DNA of 64,000 bases from assembly GCF_003863355.1 (NCBI RefSeq), contig NZ_QQWG01000003.1, positions 1 through 64,000 of the forward strand, written 5' to 3'. The first letter of the stretch is position 1; each line of letters opens with the position of its first letter. This document shows, in pieces, positions 43,525 to 53,349 of the stretch. Origin of the DNA: Ancylomarina euxina. GTDB lineage: Bacteria; Bacteroidota; Bacteroidia; Bacteroidales; Marinifilaceae. The position numbers and the translations under genes are program-made. The notes beneath the pieces are model-generated. The model was not told the origin of the DNA. It did no database searches and saw nothing but the letters and a program-made list of their open reading frames with translations.

Positions 43525-44666
43525 CTTAGATTCAAGTAACCAATGCAACTTAGGTGATTATATGTGAGTTTAGTTTATGATAATTTTTACAGAACAAAGG
43601 AGAGAGTATGATCTCCCCTTGTTCTGAAGGAATAAAAGTTCTTATTTTACCACCTAAATCACCACAAAATAAGTTGTAAAATGGAACGATTAACCGAGAA
43701 TCAAAGGTATACAATTTCAGTTATGCTCAAAAGAGGGCATTCTAAAATAGAAATAGCTTCTTATCTAGGCAGAGATAAGTCTGTGATCTATAGAGAGCTT
43801 AAACGTAATTGTGATAAGCGAAGTGGGGAGTACAGAGCTGATCTGGCACAACGTAAGTATGAAAAACGCCTGAAGGATAAGGTAAAGAGAGTGAAATTTA
43901 CCGAAGAGCTAAAGTCTAAGGTAGATGAGCTTTTGAAAGAAGATTACAGTCCAGAGCAGGTTCATGGACGTCTCAAAGCAGAAGGTAAATTTTGTGTTTC
44001 TCATGAAACGATATATCAATATGTTTGGATAGACAAGAAACAAGGCGGGACTTTATATCTGCACTTAAGATGCGGCAATAAACGATATCGTAAACGTTCT
44101 GGTAGTAAGGATAAAAGAGGCATTCTTAGGAATCGTATAGGTATAGAAGAACGTCCCAAAATAGTTGATCAGAAAAGTAGATTTGGCGATTTAGAAATTG
44201 ACACTGTGATCGGGAAGAATCACAAGAAAGCTTTACTGACAATTAATGATAGAGTTACTGGTTTGGTATGGATTAGACTATTGGAAGGAAAACATGCAAA
44301 GCCATTAACAGCAGAAGCAATTCAAGCACTATGGGACAATAGGGGCAAGATACATACAATCACGGCTGATAATGGGAAAGAGTTTGCTGATCATCAGACT
44401 ATCGCAGAGCAGCTAGATGTGGATGTGTATTTCGCCAGACCCTATCATTCCTGGGAAAGAGGGGCAAATGAAAATACGAACGGATTAATTAGACAATATT
44501 TCCCCAAAGGCTCTTCTTTTGAGGAGATAACACCTGAAAAAGTCAAATGGGTGCAAGATAAATTAAACAACAGACCTAGAAAGCGTCTAAATTATCTTAC
44601 CCCAAATGAAATGTATAATATTATTGTTAATAATGAAGCAGTTGCATTAGCGGCTTGAATTCAGCG
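43525..44666 (+). mobile_element. IS30-family insertion sequence
   Basis: About 1.14 kb. Ends assigned from imperfect inverted repeats: left CTTAGATTCAAGTAACCAAT followed by GCAACTT (43525-43551), right AGTTGCATTAGCGGCTTGAA followed by TTCAGCG (44640-44666). About 18 of 25 bases match, including GCAACT/AGTTGC and ATTCAAG/CTTGAAT. The right repeat overlaps the 3' end of the transposase gene. I could not identify a target duplication by eye. It sits between murF-alr and the ferredoxin gene and interrupts neither. Confidence 0.8.
43681..44658 (+). CDS. IS30-family transposase
   Basis: 325 residues. The N-terminal helix-turn-helix RLTENQRYTISVMLKRGHSK and SYLGRDKSVIYRELKRN binds the ends. The retroviral-integrase-type DDE core follows: FGDLEIDTVIGKNHKKALL (first D), HTITADNGKEFADH (second D) and the C-terminal SWERGANENTNGLIRQYFPK (E). 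The closing segment PRKRLNYLTPNEMYN is typical of IS30 transposases. The frame is intact, so the element could be active. A hairpin GAACAAAGG...CCTTGTTC at about 43593-43627 stands upstream of the gene, inside the element. Confidence 0.95.
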   Translation: MERLTENQRYTISVMLKRGHSKIEIASYLGRDKSVIYRELKRNCDKRSGEYRADLAQRKYEKRLKDKVKRVKFTEELKSKVDELLKEDYSPEQVHGRLKAEGKFCVSHETIYQYVWIDKKQGGTLYLHLRCGNKRYRKRSGSKDKRGILRNRIGIEERPKIVDQKSRFGDLEIDTVIGKNHKKALLTINDRVTGLVWIRLLEGKHAKPLTAEAIQALWDNRGKIHTITADNGKEFADHQTIAEQLDVDVYFARPYHSWERGANENTNGLIRQYFPKGSSFEEITPEKVKWVQDKLNNRPRKRLNYLTPNEMYNIIVNNEAVALAA

Positions 44667-44670
44667 TATA

Positions 44671-44706
44671 AAAAAAACCGATGATCTAATCATCGGTTTT
44701 TTTATG
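44671..44706. terminator. Bidirectional terminator between IS30 and ferredoxin
   Basis: Stem AAAACCGATGAT/ATCATCGGTTTT with loop CTA, A run before and T run after, so it can stop transcripts from both sides. It most likely belongs to the ferredoxin gene, 20 bases from its stop codon, and it lies just outside the IS30 right end. Confidence 0.9.
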
Positions 44707-44724
44707 ATATCTGTAGAGATACGG

Positions 44725-44895
44725 TTATTCAGGATGAATAGCTTCTACAGGACAAGCATCAACGCAAGTACCACAGTCAGTACATAGATCTGCATCGATA
44801 ACATAACGCTCATCTCCCATAGAGATCGCTTCAACTGGACATTCCCCTTCGCATGAACCGCAAGAAATACAATCGTCGTTTATTACGTAAGCCAT
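44725..44895 (-). CDS. 2[4Fe-4S] ferredoxin
   Basis: 56-residue electron carrier, translated by hand. It has two classic clusters: CISCGSCEGECPVEAI and CTDCGTCVDACPVEAI, with all eight cysteines present and the proline after the fourth cysteine of each set. Starts MAYVINDD and ends IHPE. Such small ferredoxins pass electrons in anaerobic enzymes such as pyruvate:ferredoxin oxidoreductase. That suggests some anaerobic metabolism, which is an inference. It has its own terminator, so it is probably a single-gene unit. Confidence 0.96.
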   Translation of the reverse strand: MAYVINDDCISCGSCEGECPVEAISMGDERYVIDADLCTDCGTCVDACPVEAIHPE

Positions 44896-45096
44896 TGTGT
44901 TTTATTTTTTAGTGTTAATATTAATGCAAATGTAATATCATATTTTAAACTCAAAAAGAAAATCGAATAGAATTCTTCTATTTTAAAAGAGATTAAATAG
45001 TGACTAAAGTCTTGTCTTTGTCGGCATTGCCTTAGTAGTCAGCAAATAAAGACTTTTGTGTCTTGTAAAGAACAGCCTTTTACTATAATAAAAATC

Positions 45097-46278
45097 TTAT
45101 TTATTTAAGAAATCTATCGCTAAATAGGCCATTGTTCCCATCGATGTTTCTAAACTCAGATCTTCAGCCTCAAAACTAGATGTGTGTAAACCACCTGATT
45201 TATCTTTTTTTACGCCAAAACGATAAAAGCAAGATGGGTATTTTTGTGAATAAAAACCAAAGTCCTCTGTAGTCATTCTAATATCCATATCTTCCACTTT
45301 ATCATTATCTAAATAGGCAATCGCCGCATTTTTAGATGAACGGGTATAATTGATATCATTAACTAAGAATGGATAGCCATCTTTGATGTCTACTTCACAT
45401 TCGGCTCCCATTCCTTTTGCCGTATTTTGTGCAATATCAGTTATGAGTTGTTTTGCTTTTGCACGCCACTCTTCATCCATTGTTCTAAAAGTCCCCGCAA
45501 GGTTTACCTCCGAAGGAATAATATTGGTCGCACCATCTGCACTCATTTTTCCAAATGTGAGAACTGTAGGGATTCGAATATCGGCATGTCTGCTAACAAT
45601 TTGTTGTAAAGCCACAATAATATAAGATGCTATTAAAACCGTGTCATCGCACTTGTGAGGCATAGCTCCATGTCCACCTTTCCCCTTAATCTTCAGATAG
45701 ATCTCATCACCAGAGGCCATGTACATGCCCTCACGAAAACCGACATGTCCTGATTCCATATCAGGTAAGACATGTTGTGCCATAATCAAATCTGGTTCTG
45801 GGCTAAGAGCACCTTCTGCCATCATCATTCGAGCACCACCAGGAAGTAATTCTTCACCAGGCTGAAAAATAAGTAAAACTGTACCTTCCCATTCACTTTT
45901 TAGTTCATTCAGAATTTTTGCAGTTCCTAGTAAACTTGCCATGTGCATATCGTGACCACAGGCATGCATGATGCCCTCGTTTTTTGAGCAAATAGAATGG
46001 GATTCATTTTCATGAACAGGTAAGGCATCCATGTCGGCACGAAGAGCAAGCACTTTCTTATTAGGGTTTTTACCTTCAATTTTTCCAACAATACCTGTTT
46101 TTACAAAACCACTTTTGTAAGATATTCCATAAGTTTCGAGCTGTTTTTGAATGAACTTTGATGTTTCAAATTCTTCGAAGGATAGTTCAGGGAACTCATG
46201 CAAATGGGTTCTGATTGCCTTAATTTCTTTAAGGTAATTATGGCTTAGTTCTTTAATTTTATCGATGATATGATTCAT
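45097..46278 (-). CDS. M20-family amidohydrolase (N-acyl-amino-acid hydrolase type)
   Basis: 393-residue zinc hydrolase of the M20D type, a group that removes N-acyl groups from amino acids or hydrolyses related amides. Metal-binding motifs are visible: LRADMDALPVHENES, MHACGHDMHMASLLGTAKIL, QPGEELLPGGARMM and ALSPEPDLIMAQHV. A conserved histidine lies in the C-terminal GGLHTSSFEAED. The dimerisation domain (GGHGAMPHKCDDTV) is in the middle. The actual substrate cannot be told from the sequence. No signal peptide. Single gene. Confidence 0.93.
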   Translation of the reverse strand: MNHIIDKIKELSHNYLKEIKAIRTHLHEFPELSFEEFETSKFIQKQLETYGISYKSGFVKTGIVGKIEGKNPNKKVLALRADMDALPVHENESHSICSKNEGIMHACGHDMHMASLLGTAKILNELKSEWEGTVLLIFQPGEELLPGGARMMMAEGALSPEPDLIMAQHVLPDMESGHVGFREGMYMASGDEIYLKIKGKGGHGAMPHKCDDTVLIASYIIVALQQIVSRHADIRIPTVLTFGKMSADGATNIIPSEVNLAGTFRTMDEEWRAKAKQLITDIAQNTAKGMGAECEVDIKDGYPFLVNDINYTRSSKNAAIAYLDNDKVEDMDIRMTTEDFGFYSQKYPSCFYRFGVKKDKSGGLHTSSFEAEDLSLETSMGTMAYLAIDFLNK

Positions 46279-46673
46279 GAATATATGTTCTGATCATTTT
46301 TTTATAAGTCTTCAACTGCTTGCCAGAAAAGCTTTTGGAAGCTACGAATAGCATGTGTTTTGCTTTTAGGTATTCAAAGTAAAATTAGGCATTTCAATTT
46401 AAGAACCAATATTTAAATATATTGAGGATGAATTGATTTTTTTTTGGAAGAATATGATAAGCTAAATGTTTTAGATCTCCTATGTCTATTGATACGTCTA
46501 GTTTGTATTTAATAATCATTTACAAGTATTTAACGATATAATATAGTGTTTTTATCTGATTTTAATTATTTTTGTGTGAATGATTTCTAACAGGAAATCT
46601 GAACCAATTCTTTTTTACAACTTTATTTTTGACTGTAACGATATGACAGTTGAAATGTTTTAATACAATAATT
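46279..46673 (+). promoter_or_regulatory. Gap before the DUF1573 gene with TATTTTTG boxes
   Basis: No gene seen. TATTTTTG occurs at 46567-46574 and 46624-46631; the second lies 42 bases before the ATG at 46674 and is the more likely -7 element. No clear -33 TTTG at 19-20 bases was found. Confidence 0.4.
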
Positions 46674-47768
46674 ATGAGATTTTTTTATTTCCTATTGATT
46701 GGATTAGTATTATCAAGCTTTGGGCTTAGTGCTCAAGAGACCAAACCAGTTATGGAGTTTGGCTCTACAATTCACGACTTTGGAGCAATTAAAGAAGAAA
46801 CGGGGAAACAAGTTTATTCTTTTGAATTTGTAAATAAGGGAACTTCTCCTATTGTTATACAGAATGTGCGTTCTTCATGTGGATGTACGTCTCCTGATTG
46901 GAGTAAAGCTCCGGTTGCACCTGGTCAAAAGGGATTTATTAAGGCAACTTTCGATCCTAAAAATCGTCCAGGACCTTTTAATAAATCAATTACTATAACT
47001 GCGAATACAAATCCTTCTATTTCAATTCTTCGTATTAAAGGAGCTGTAACAGCTCGTGTTAAAACAGTTCAAGATTCTTTTCCAAGATTGATGTCTGGTC
47101 TTAGAATGACAAGTAATCATTTGCCTTTTACTAAGGTGAAAAATAATGAGGTTAAAGAAGCTATACTTGAGGTTTATAATGATACGGATAGTGCGATGAC
47201 GGTTTCTTTTAGAAGAATTCCAGCTCACTTAAATATCAAGCTTGTTCCAGAAAAAATTGCTCCAAAAACAAGAGGTAAGATTATAGCGGTATACGATGCT
47301 ACTAAGAAAAATGATTGGGGTTTTGTTACGGATTATTTGGATTTATTAATAAATGGAACTTTTGAGCCAAGAAATCGACTAACGATTAGCGCTGATATTA
47401 CTGAGAATTTTGATATGTGGTCTAAGGATGAGTTGTCTAAAGCTCCTAAATTAGAATTTGAGGAAAAAGTTTTCAATTTTGGAGAATTGGCTCAAGGTGA
47501 AAAAGCAGAGCATATTTTTCTAATGAAAAATACCGGAAAATCTGATCTTCTGATTCGTAAAACTAAAGCTTCTTGCGGTTGTACGGCTATTTCTCCTCAA
47601 TCTAAAATTATTAAAGCTGGTGAATCTACAGAGTTGAAAGTTGTTTTTAATTCGAGAGGTAAACGAGGTCGCCAGAATAAAAGAATTACAGTTATAACCA
47701 ATGCACCTACAACTTCAACAGTTGATCTACGTGTAATGGGAAATGTGATTATGCCTAAAGTAAACTAG
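46674..47768 (+). CDS. Exported protein with two DUF1573 domains
   Basis: 364 residues from ATG 46674 (MRFFYFLLIGLVLSSFGLSA), which gives a clean signal peptide ending at about SAQ; a TTG at 46650 would put eight residues before it. Two copies of DUF1573 flank a linker. The first is MEFGSTIHDFGAIKEETG ... SSCGCTSPDW and the second LEFEEKVFNFGELAQGEKA ... ASCGCTAISPQ. DUF1573 is an Ig-like ASH/papD-like fold, with the paired S-C-G-C-T segment typical of the family. The role is unknown, perhaps periplasmic or on the surface. A terminator follows at 47825. Confidence 0.9.
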   Translation: MRFFYFLLIGLVLSSFGLSAQETKPVMEFGSTIHDFGAIKEETGKQVYSFEFVNKGTSPIVIQNVRSSCGCTSPDWSKAPVAPGQKGFIKATFDPKNRPGPFNKSITITANTNPSISILRIKGAVTARVKTVQDSFPRLMSGLRMTSNHLPFTKVKNNEVKEAILEVYNDTDSAMTVSFRRIPAHLNIKLVPEKIAPKTRGKIIAVYDATKKNDWGFVTDYLDLLINGTFEPRNRLTISADITENFDMWSKDELSKAPKLEFEEKVFNFGELAQGEKAEHIFLMKNTGKSDLLIRKTKASCGCTAISPQSKIIKAGESTELKVVFNSRGKRGRQNKRITVITNAPTTSTVDLRVMGNVIMPKVN

Positions 47769-47824
47769 AGCCAGAAACTTATTTTGATAGTGATATTTTA
47801 ATATTGCTAATTGAAAATATTGAA

Positions 47825-47860
47825 AGGGTTGTTCGAATTTAATTTCGACAACCTTTTTTT
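47825..47860 (+). terminator. Terminator of the DUF1573 gene
   Basis: GGTTGTTCGAA (47827-47837) pairs with TTCGACAACC (47844-47853), with one bulged T, followed by a seven-T run. It lies 59 bases past the stop codon. Confidence 0.85.
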
Positions 47861-48030
47861 ATAGAATAGAAAAAGATTGTTTAGGTGTATTTGTTTATTC
47901 CTAAGCATGAATTTTTTAATTTCGCAATAGTATCGCGATAATGATTTGAATATCTTAATCATTAAATTAAGGACTTAAATAACTCAATTCAATAATTTTA
48001 CTTTGAGTTATTAGTAAAATAAATACAATC

Positions 48031-49161
48031 ATGGTAGATAAAAAAAATAAAGATCATATAGAAAATGATTCCTCGTATAAGGCACTAAAGGTTAACGCAG
48101 GTATTAGCCAACCACCATCGATTAATCCTAATATTGCTGAGCGTCTAAAAAACAGAAAACGTAAGATGTATTCGGTTGAAGATTACATCAAAGGTATTTT
48201 GGATGGAAATATGAGCATCTTAAGTCAGGCTATCACATTGGTTGAAAGCTCAAAGTTTGAGCATCAGAAAATTGCTCAAGAGATTATAGAACGTTGTTTA
48301 CCTTATTCAGGGAAATCAACTCGAATTGGTATTACAGGTGTGCCAGGAGCAGGTAAAAGTACCTTTATCGAGGCTTTTGGAAAACATGTAACGAGCATGG
48401 GACATAAGTTGGCTGTTTTAGCGATTGATCCAAGTAGTGAGCGAACAAAAGGAAGTATTCTAGGTGATAAAACGCGTATGGAGGAATTAGCAGTTGATCC
48501 TCTGGCATATATTCGACCTTCACCTTCTGCGGGTTCTTTAGGTGGAGTTGCTCGTAAAACTCGTGAAAGCTTAATTCTATGTGAAGCGGCAGGTTTCGAT
48601 ACGATTTTAATTGAGACAGTTGGAGTTGGTCAGTCTGAAACTGCTGTGCATTCAATGGTTGATTTCTTCTTGTTGATACAAATTGCGGGTGCCGGTGATG
48701 AACTTCAGGGGATTAAGCGTGGGATTATGGAAATGGCTGATGCAATTGCAATCAATAAATGCGATGGAAGTAATATAACTAAAGCTCAATTGGCTAGAGT
48801 TCAGTTTGAAAATGCCTTACATTTATTTCCTTTGTCACCATCGCAATGGTCGCCTAAAGTTCTTAGCTGCTCATCAATTGAGAGTACAGGTATCGATGTG
48901 ATTTGGGATACGATTATGGATTATTGCAAGCATACACATGAAAACAATTATTTCGAAACTCGTAGAAGTGAGCAAGCAAAATATTGGATGTATGAGACAA
49001 TTCATGAACAATTACGAGATAATTTTTACCACAATAATGAAATCAAGAGCATGATTCCTGATTTTGAGAATAAGGTTTTAAATGATGAGATGAGTTCATT
49101 TATTGCGGCTTACAAGTTGTTGAATACCTATTATGATGAAGTTAAAAAAGGAGATGATTAG
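48031..49161 (+). CDS. meaB: Methylmalonyl-CoA mutase-associated GTPase MeaB
   Basis: G3E-type GTPase that protects and loads cobalamin into methylmalonyl-CoA mutase. 376 residues. The P-loop is IGITGVPGAGKSTFIEAFG, the following motif VLAIDPSSERTKGSILGDKT, the switch region IRPSPSAGSLGGVARKTRE and FDTILIETVGVGQSE, and the base-recognition ADAIAINKCDGSN. The extended N-terminus is typical of the family. The mutase genes are not in the window. With the acyl-CoA carboxylase pair at 9.1-11 kb it points to a propionate-succinate interconversion, as in many anaerobic Bacteroidota. Confidence 0.95.
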   Translation: MVDKKNKDHIENDSSYKALKVNAGISQPPSINPNIAERLKNRKRKMYSVEDYIKGILDGNMSILSQAITLVESSKFEHQKIAQEIIERCLPYSGKSTRIGITGVPGAGKSTFIEAFGKHVTSMGHKLAVLAIDPSSERTKGSILGDKTRMEELAVDPLAYIRPSPSAGSLGGVARKTRESLILCEAAGFDTILIETVGVGQSETAVHSMVDFFLLIQIAGAGDELQGIKRGIMEMADAIAINKCDGSNITKAQLARVQFENALHLFPLSPSQWSPKVLSCSSIESTGIDVIWDTIMDYCKHTHENNYFETRRSEQAKYWMYETIHEQLRDNFYHNNEIKSMIPDFENKVLNDEMSSFIAAYKLLNTYYDEVKKGDD

Positions 49162-49296
49162 TTGAGTCATTGATGTAAATCTTATTAAATCCAACTTTGA
49201 TAGCCAATATGAGGCTCTTATCGAAATAACTTCGTCTAGTCAAATTAAATAATTAGATTTAGCAGAATATTAACTAAAAAACAAAATACGTTTATT

Positions 49297-50394
49297 ATGA
49301 AAAAATTACTATTTGCAGCAGTTGCAATTTCAGTTCTTTTTGCAGCCTGTGATACTCAAAAAAAATATGAGCTTTCTGGCAAGATTGAAGGACAATCAGA
49401 AGGGAAGATCTATTTGAATATTGAAAAGAATAGAGAACTTGTGAAAATTGATTCTGCTGATATCGTTGATGGAGCATTTAAGATTGAAGGTCATGTCGCT
49501 GTTGCTGATATGTATTATTTACAAATTGATGATAAAAGAGGTGCAATTCCTGTTTTTCTTGAAAATGCGCCTATTTCTGTAGAAGCAAATATAGAATCTT
49601 TACGTGATGCTAAAATTACAGGTTCTGTTTCTCAGGATCTTTATAATAGTTTTGTAACTAGCATGATGGCGTTCAAGTCTAAGCAAGAACCTATTATTGC
49701 TGCTTATAAAAAAGCGATGTCTGAAAAAAATGAAGCTGAAGCTGAAGCAGCAGTTAAAGAATACGAAACCGTGGATGCTGAAAAAATGGAAACTGTGAAG
49801 ACTTTCGTAAAAGCAAATGGGAATTCAGTTGTAGCAGCAGTTATTTCTTATAGAAATTTATTGAGTCAACTTGACGTTAATGAAATGGAGGAATTGTTCA
49901 ATACTTTTGGAGAGGATGTAAAAGCTTCAAGTAGCGCGCTATTGATCAAATCTAAGATTGATATTTTGAAAAAAGTTGCCGTTGGTCAACCAGCTCCTGA
50001 CTTTACTTTAGATACGCCAGAAGGAACTCCTATGAGTCTGTCAAGTCTTAAGGGTAAAATTGTGGTCATCGATTTCTGGGCATCATGGTGTGGACCTTGT
50101 CGTAGAGAGAATCCTCATATGGTTGAGATTTATAATGAGCTAAGCCCTAAAGGTGTTGAGTTCTTGGGTGTTTCTTTAGATAAAGATAAAGACAAGTGGT
50201 TGAAAGCAATTGAAGATGATGGATTAATCTGGAAGCATGTTTCTGATCTTAAATATTGGGATTCAGCAGCTGCAAAACTTTATGGTGTAAATGGTATTCC
50301 TGCTACTGTTCTTATCGATCAGAATGGAACTATTGTAGCTCATAAAGTATTTGGTGATGAGCTAAAAGCTGAGATTGAGAAATTAATTCAGTAA
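49297..50394 (+). CDS. TlpA-like thioredoxin lipoprotein with DUF4369-type N-domain
   Basis: 365 residues. Lipoprotein signal [20 protein letters not shown] with the lipobox A-A-C, so it is membrane-anchored outside the cytoplasm. An N-domain ([20 protein letters not shown], about 25-120) of the DUF4369 type precedes an alpha-helical linker rich in Glu/Ala. The thioredoxin domain follows ([20 protein letters not shown]), with the redox site [13 protein letters not shown] (C-x-x-C). It probably reduces or isomerises protein disulfides in the cell envelope, as in other Bacteroidota TlpA/ResA proteins. Terminator at 50426. Confidence 0.93.
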   Translation: MKKLLFAAVAISVLFAACDTQKKYELSGKIEGQSEGKIYLNIEKNRELVKIDSADIVDGAFKIEGHVAVADMYYLQIDDKRGAIPVFLENAPISVEANIESLRDAKITGSVSQDLYNSFVTSMMAFKSKQEPIIAAYKKAMSEKNEAEAEAAVKEYETVDAEKMETVKTFVKANGNSVVAAVISYRNLLSQLDVNEMEELFNTFGEDVKASSSALLIKSKIDILKKVAVGQPAPDFTLDTPEGTPMSLSSLKGKIVVIDFWASWCGPCRRENPHMVEIYNELSPKGVEFLGVSLDKDKDKWLKAIEDDGLIWKHVSDLKYWDSAAAKLYGVNGIPATVLIDQNGTIVAHKVFGDELKAEIEKLIQ

Positions 50395-50425
50395 TTGAAA
50401 ATATATGGAGGGAAACCTCTCTAGT

Positions 50426-50466
50426 AAAACCTGATTGGTAGAAATACCTCTCAGGTTTTTTTTTAT
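50426..50466 (+). terminator. Terminator of the TlpA-like gene
   Basis: AAAACCTGA (50426-50434) pairs with TCAGGTTTT (50451-50459) and the T run continues to about 50464. Its distance from the stop codon is about 30 bases. Confidence 0.85.
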
Positions 50467-50512
50467 TAACTAAAGGGGCGTTATTGAATAATTAGAGACG
50501 AGTTATGAGTAT

Positions 50513-50543
50513 GAAAAAAGGGAATCCAAATAATGAATTCCCT
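50513..50543 (-). terminator. Terminator of the Crp/Fnr regulator gene
   Basis: AGGGAAT (50519-50525) pairs with ATTCCCT (50537-50543); a T run follows on the minus strand. It is 22 bases past the stop codon of the regulator. Confidence 0.8.
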
Positions 50544-50564
50544 CGTAAATATTTTGTGTTAGGA

Positions 50565-51281
50565 TTAACCTAGCTTGCTAATTCTATCTAATTTAACCTT
50601 ATCTAAAATCTTAATTTTTCTACCGTCAATTGCAATTACACCTTCGCTTGCAAAAGTAGAAAGCGTTCTAATGGCGTTAGATGTTGTCATGTTTGATAAG
50701 TTGGCAATATCTTCTCTTGAAAGATAAACCTTGATTGTCATCCCATCATCTTCGAAACCATAAGTATCGCGAAGGAATAATAAAGATTCTGCCAGACGTC
50801 CTCGAATATGCTTCTGAGTTAAAGTTACAGTTCTATTGTTTGAGAAACCTAATTCGGTAGCAAAAGAACGTATGATGCTTAAAGAAAGCTCAGGATTGGT
50901 CTTGATGAGTTTTAGAATCATATCATAAGTCACAGTACAGGTTACCGAGTCTTCAATGGCAACAGCTGATGCAATATTGTTTTCTTCTGCAAATAGAGCT
51001 CTGTAGCCTATAAAGCCTACAGGTTTTGCCATACGTACAATTTGTTCACGTCCACCCACACCTTCTTTGAATATTTTCACTTTCCCCTCTTTTAAAGAGA
51101 TCAGTCCAAGTGGTTTTTCGCCTTCTTTATAAATGTATTCACCCTTCTTAAAAAAGCTACAACTCATGTTGTTTTGAATGTTTTCTTTTTCTTCTGGAGT
51201 AAGAACATTAAATACTGAATTCGGATGGTTAATTACCTCTAAACAGATTTGTTCTCTAATTTTTTTATCACTCTCAATCAT
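50565..51281 (-). CDS. Crp/Fnr-family transcriptional regulator
   Basis: 238 residues. N-terminal cyclic-nucleotide-binding-type beta-roll (FFKKGEYIYKEGEKPLGLIS, VGFIGYRALFAEENNIASAV), a long central helix (LIKTNPELSLSIIRSFATEL) and a C-terminal winged helix-turn-helix (LSREDIANLSNMTTSNAIRT). I see no cluster-binding cysteine set as in true Fnr; one Cys lies in MSCSFFKKG near the start and one in CTVTYDM. Ligand and targets are unknown. Its start lies about 150 bases from nadE, same strand. No target sites could be spotted with confidence. Confidence 0.9.
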   Translation of the reverse strand: MIESDKKIREQICLEVINHPNSVFNVLTPEEKENIQNNMSCSFFKKGEYIYKEGEKPLGLISLKEGKVKIFKEGVGGREQIVRMAKPVGFIGYRALFAEENNIASAVAIEDSVTCTVTYDMILKLIKTNPELSLSIIRSFATELGFSNNRTVTLTQKHIRGRLAESLLFLRDTYGFEDDGMTIKVYLSREDIANLSNMTTSNAIRTLSTFASEGVIAIDGRKIKILDKVKLDRISKLG

Positions 51282-51434
51282 GATCGGATCTGGTGTATGA
51301 ATTTAGAAATCGGATATGTTATAAAACATTTCAAATGTATGAAAATCAAATTAAATGGCAAAAGGAATAAAGAAATATATCTGCAATTGTTATTGCCTTG
51401 TAATGGTCACATATTCATGTAGATATCCTTATTT

Positions 51435-53081
51435 TTAATGTTTTGCAACTAAAGGAATCTTTCTGCCATAACCAAATGCCTTAGATGAAACGCGTAAAAC
51501 GGGTGCAGTTTGGAACCTTTTATACTCATTCATGTTAACTAATCTAATGATTTTATCAACGACCTCTTTAGCAAATCCTTGCTCAATAATTTCACTAACA
51601 GGCATATTCTTTTCAATATACATGAATAAGATTTCATCAAGAATGTCATAATCAGGAAGAGAATCAGAATCTTTTTGATCAGGTCGTAATTCTGCTGATG
51701 GTGGTTTGATAATACTATTTAACGGAATCACTTCTTCATCCTTATTCATGAAGTAAGCTAGCTTGAAAACGTCAGTTTTGTATACATCACCAAGCACTGC
51801 AATACCACCATTCATATCCCCATATAAAGTCCCATATCCAACAGCCGATTCACTCTTGTTTGAGGTGTTCAATACAATATGTCCGAATTTATTTGATAAG
51901 CCCATGATCAGTGTTCCTCTTACACGAGCTTGTATATTTTCTTCTGCAATATTAAAAGGTAAATCGCCGAAGATAGGAGCCAGGTTGCTTTCAAATGATT
52001 TAAAAATATCTTGAATAGGCACAATTTCGTATTGAATACCTAGGTTATTCGCTAAGTCTATTGCATCTTTTACCGAATGATCAGAAGAAAATTCTGAAGG
52101 CATAAGTAAGACACGAACGTTTTCTTTTCCAAGAGCTCTTTCTGCTAATACAACCGTTACAGCAGAATCGATACCACCTGAAAGACCTAATGTTGCTTGC
52201 TTGAAGCCCATTTTACCGAAATAATCCTTAAGCCCCAGAACAAGCGCATCATGGATTTTTTCGATATAATCAACTTCTTTTTCTTCAGCTTTTTGCTCTT
52301 CAATTTCATTTAAATCGATGAGACTAAAATCTTCTTCAAAATAGTTGAGACGGCAAGCCACATCACCTTTTGAGTTAATGGCCATAGAATCGCCATCGAA
52401 AATTAATTCGGTATTAGCACCAATCTGATTCACGTAGATAAGTGGCAATTGATATTTTTTTGAAACTGATTGTAGAATTTCAGTTCTAATGTTTTTCTGA
52501 TTGTGAGAAAAAGGAGATGCCGCAATATTCACAACAAAGTCAGGTTTTAGCTGACTTAATTTTTCCATTGGAGAAACGGTGTACAATTCTTCTTTGGCAA
52601 AGTTGTTGTCAACAGGCTGCTTTTCCCATAAGTCTTCACAAATGGTAAGGGCTATTTTCTTGCCTTTATACTCGACTAGATTGAACTCAGTGTTGGGTTC
52701 GAAATAGCGGTATTCATCGAAAATGTCGTATGTAGGTAGAAGAGTCTTGTTGTGAATGCTCTGAACTTTCCCATCGCACATGAAAAAGGCAGAGTTGTAT
52801 AAGTTTTTGCCTTTGGAATGAGGGTTGATAGATGGACCTCCAAGTACAGCAGCAATATCAACACAATGTAAAGCAACCAGATCGATAGCTTTTAGTGTTT
52901 TCTCAATAAAATTTTTTCTCTCCAATAAATCTTTGGGAGGATAGCCGCAAATTGCTAATTCTGAAAAAACAATCAAATCAGCTTGTTTGCTTTTTGCTTT
53001 ATGAATGGCATCGATAATTTTATCTGAATTGGCCTCGAAGTTTCCTATATGATAGTTAAGTTGTGCTAAAACAATCTTCAT
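51435..53081 (-). CDS. nadE: Glutamine-dependent NAD+ synthetase
   Basis: Converts nicotinate adenine dinucleotide to NAD+. 548 residues in two domains. The N-terminal nitrilase-type glutaminase (1-250) has LIVFSELAICGYPP, the lysine in NKTLLPTYDIFDEYRYF and the nucleophile ALTICEDLWEKQP, so it can use glutamine as its amine source. The C-terminal synthetase (about 275-548) has the PP-loop TLGLSGGIDSAVTV and GTSNKSE-like NTSNKSESAVGYGTLYGDMN. Standard length. Divergent to gldB across about 270 bases. Confidence 0.96.
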   Translation of the reverse strand: MKIVLAQLNYHIGNFEANSDKIIDAIHKAKSKQADLIVFSELAICGYPPKDLLERKNFIEKTLKAIDLVALHCVDIAAVLGGPSINPHSKGKNLYNSAFFMCDGKVQSIHNKTLLPTYDIFDEYRYFEPNTEFNLVEYKGKKIALTICEDLWEKQPVDNNFAKEELYTVSPMEKLSQLKPDFVVNIAASPFSHNQKNIRTEILQSVSKKYQLPLIYVNQIGANTELIFDGDSMAINSKGDVACRLNYFEEDFSLIDLNEIEEQKAEEKEVDYIEKIHDALVLGLKDYFGKMGFKQATLGLSGGIDSAVTVVLAERALGKENVRVLLMPSEFSSDHSVKDAIDLANNLGIQYEIVPIQDIFKSFESNLAPIFGDLPFNIAEENIQARVRGTLIMGLSNKFGHIVLNTSNKSESAVGYGTLYGDMNGGIAVLGDVYKTDVFKLAYFMNKDEEVIPLNSIIKPPSAELRPDQKDSDSLPDYDILDEILFMYIEKNMPVSEIIEQGFAKEVVDKIIRLVNMNEYKRFQTAPVLRVSSKAFGYGRKIPLVAKH

Positions 53082-53349
53082 TTCTGTATGATTTACGACA
53101 AATTAGGTTTTCTCTCCTAGATAAAGGAGATTCGCAAAGTTAATGATAAATCATTAATCTTTTAAGGCCCAAAGAGCTAATGAATAAACAAAATAAGCCA
53201 TATAAATATGATTTTTTAACTTTGATGCCTGCTGTATTTTGGTAATTTTGATAATGCTTGATAAAGATGTGTTCTTTTCTGGATTTTCTTATTCAAGACG
53301 ATGTACATTGAAAAAGAGATGGGTTTTACTTTAAATCTTATAGATAATA

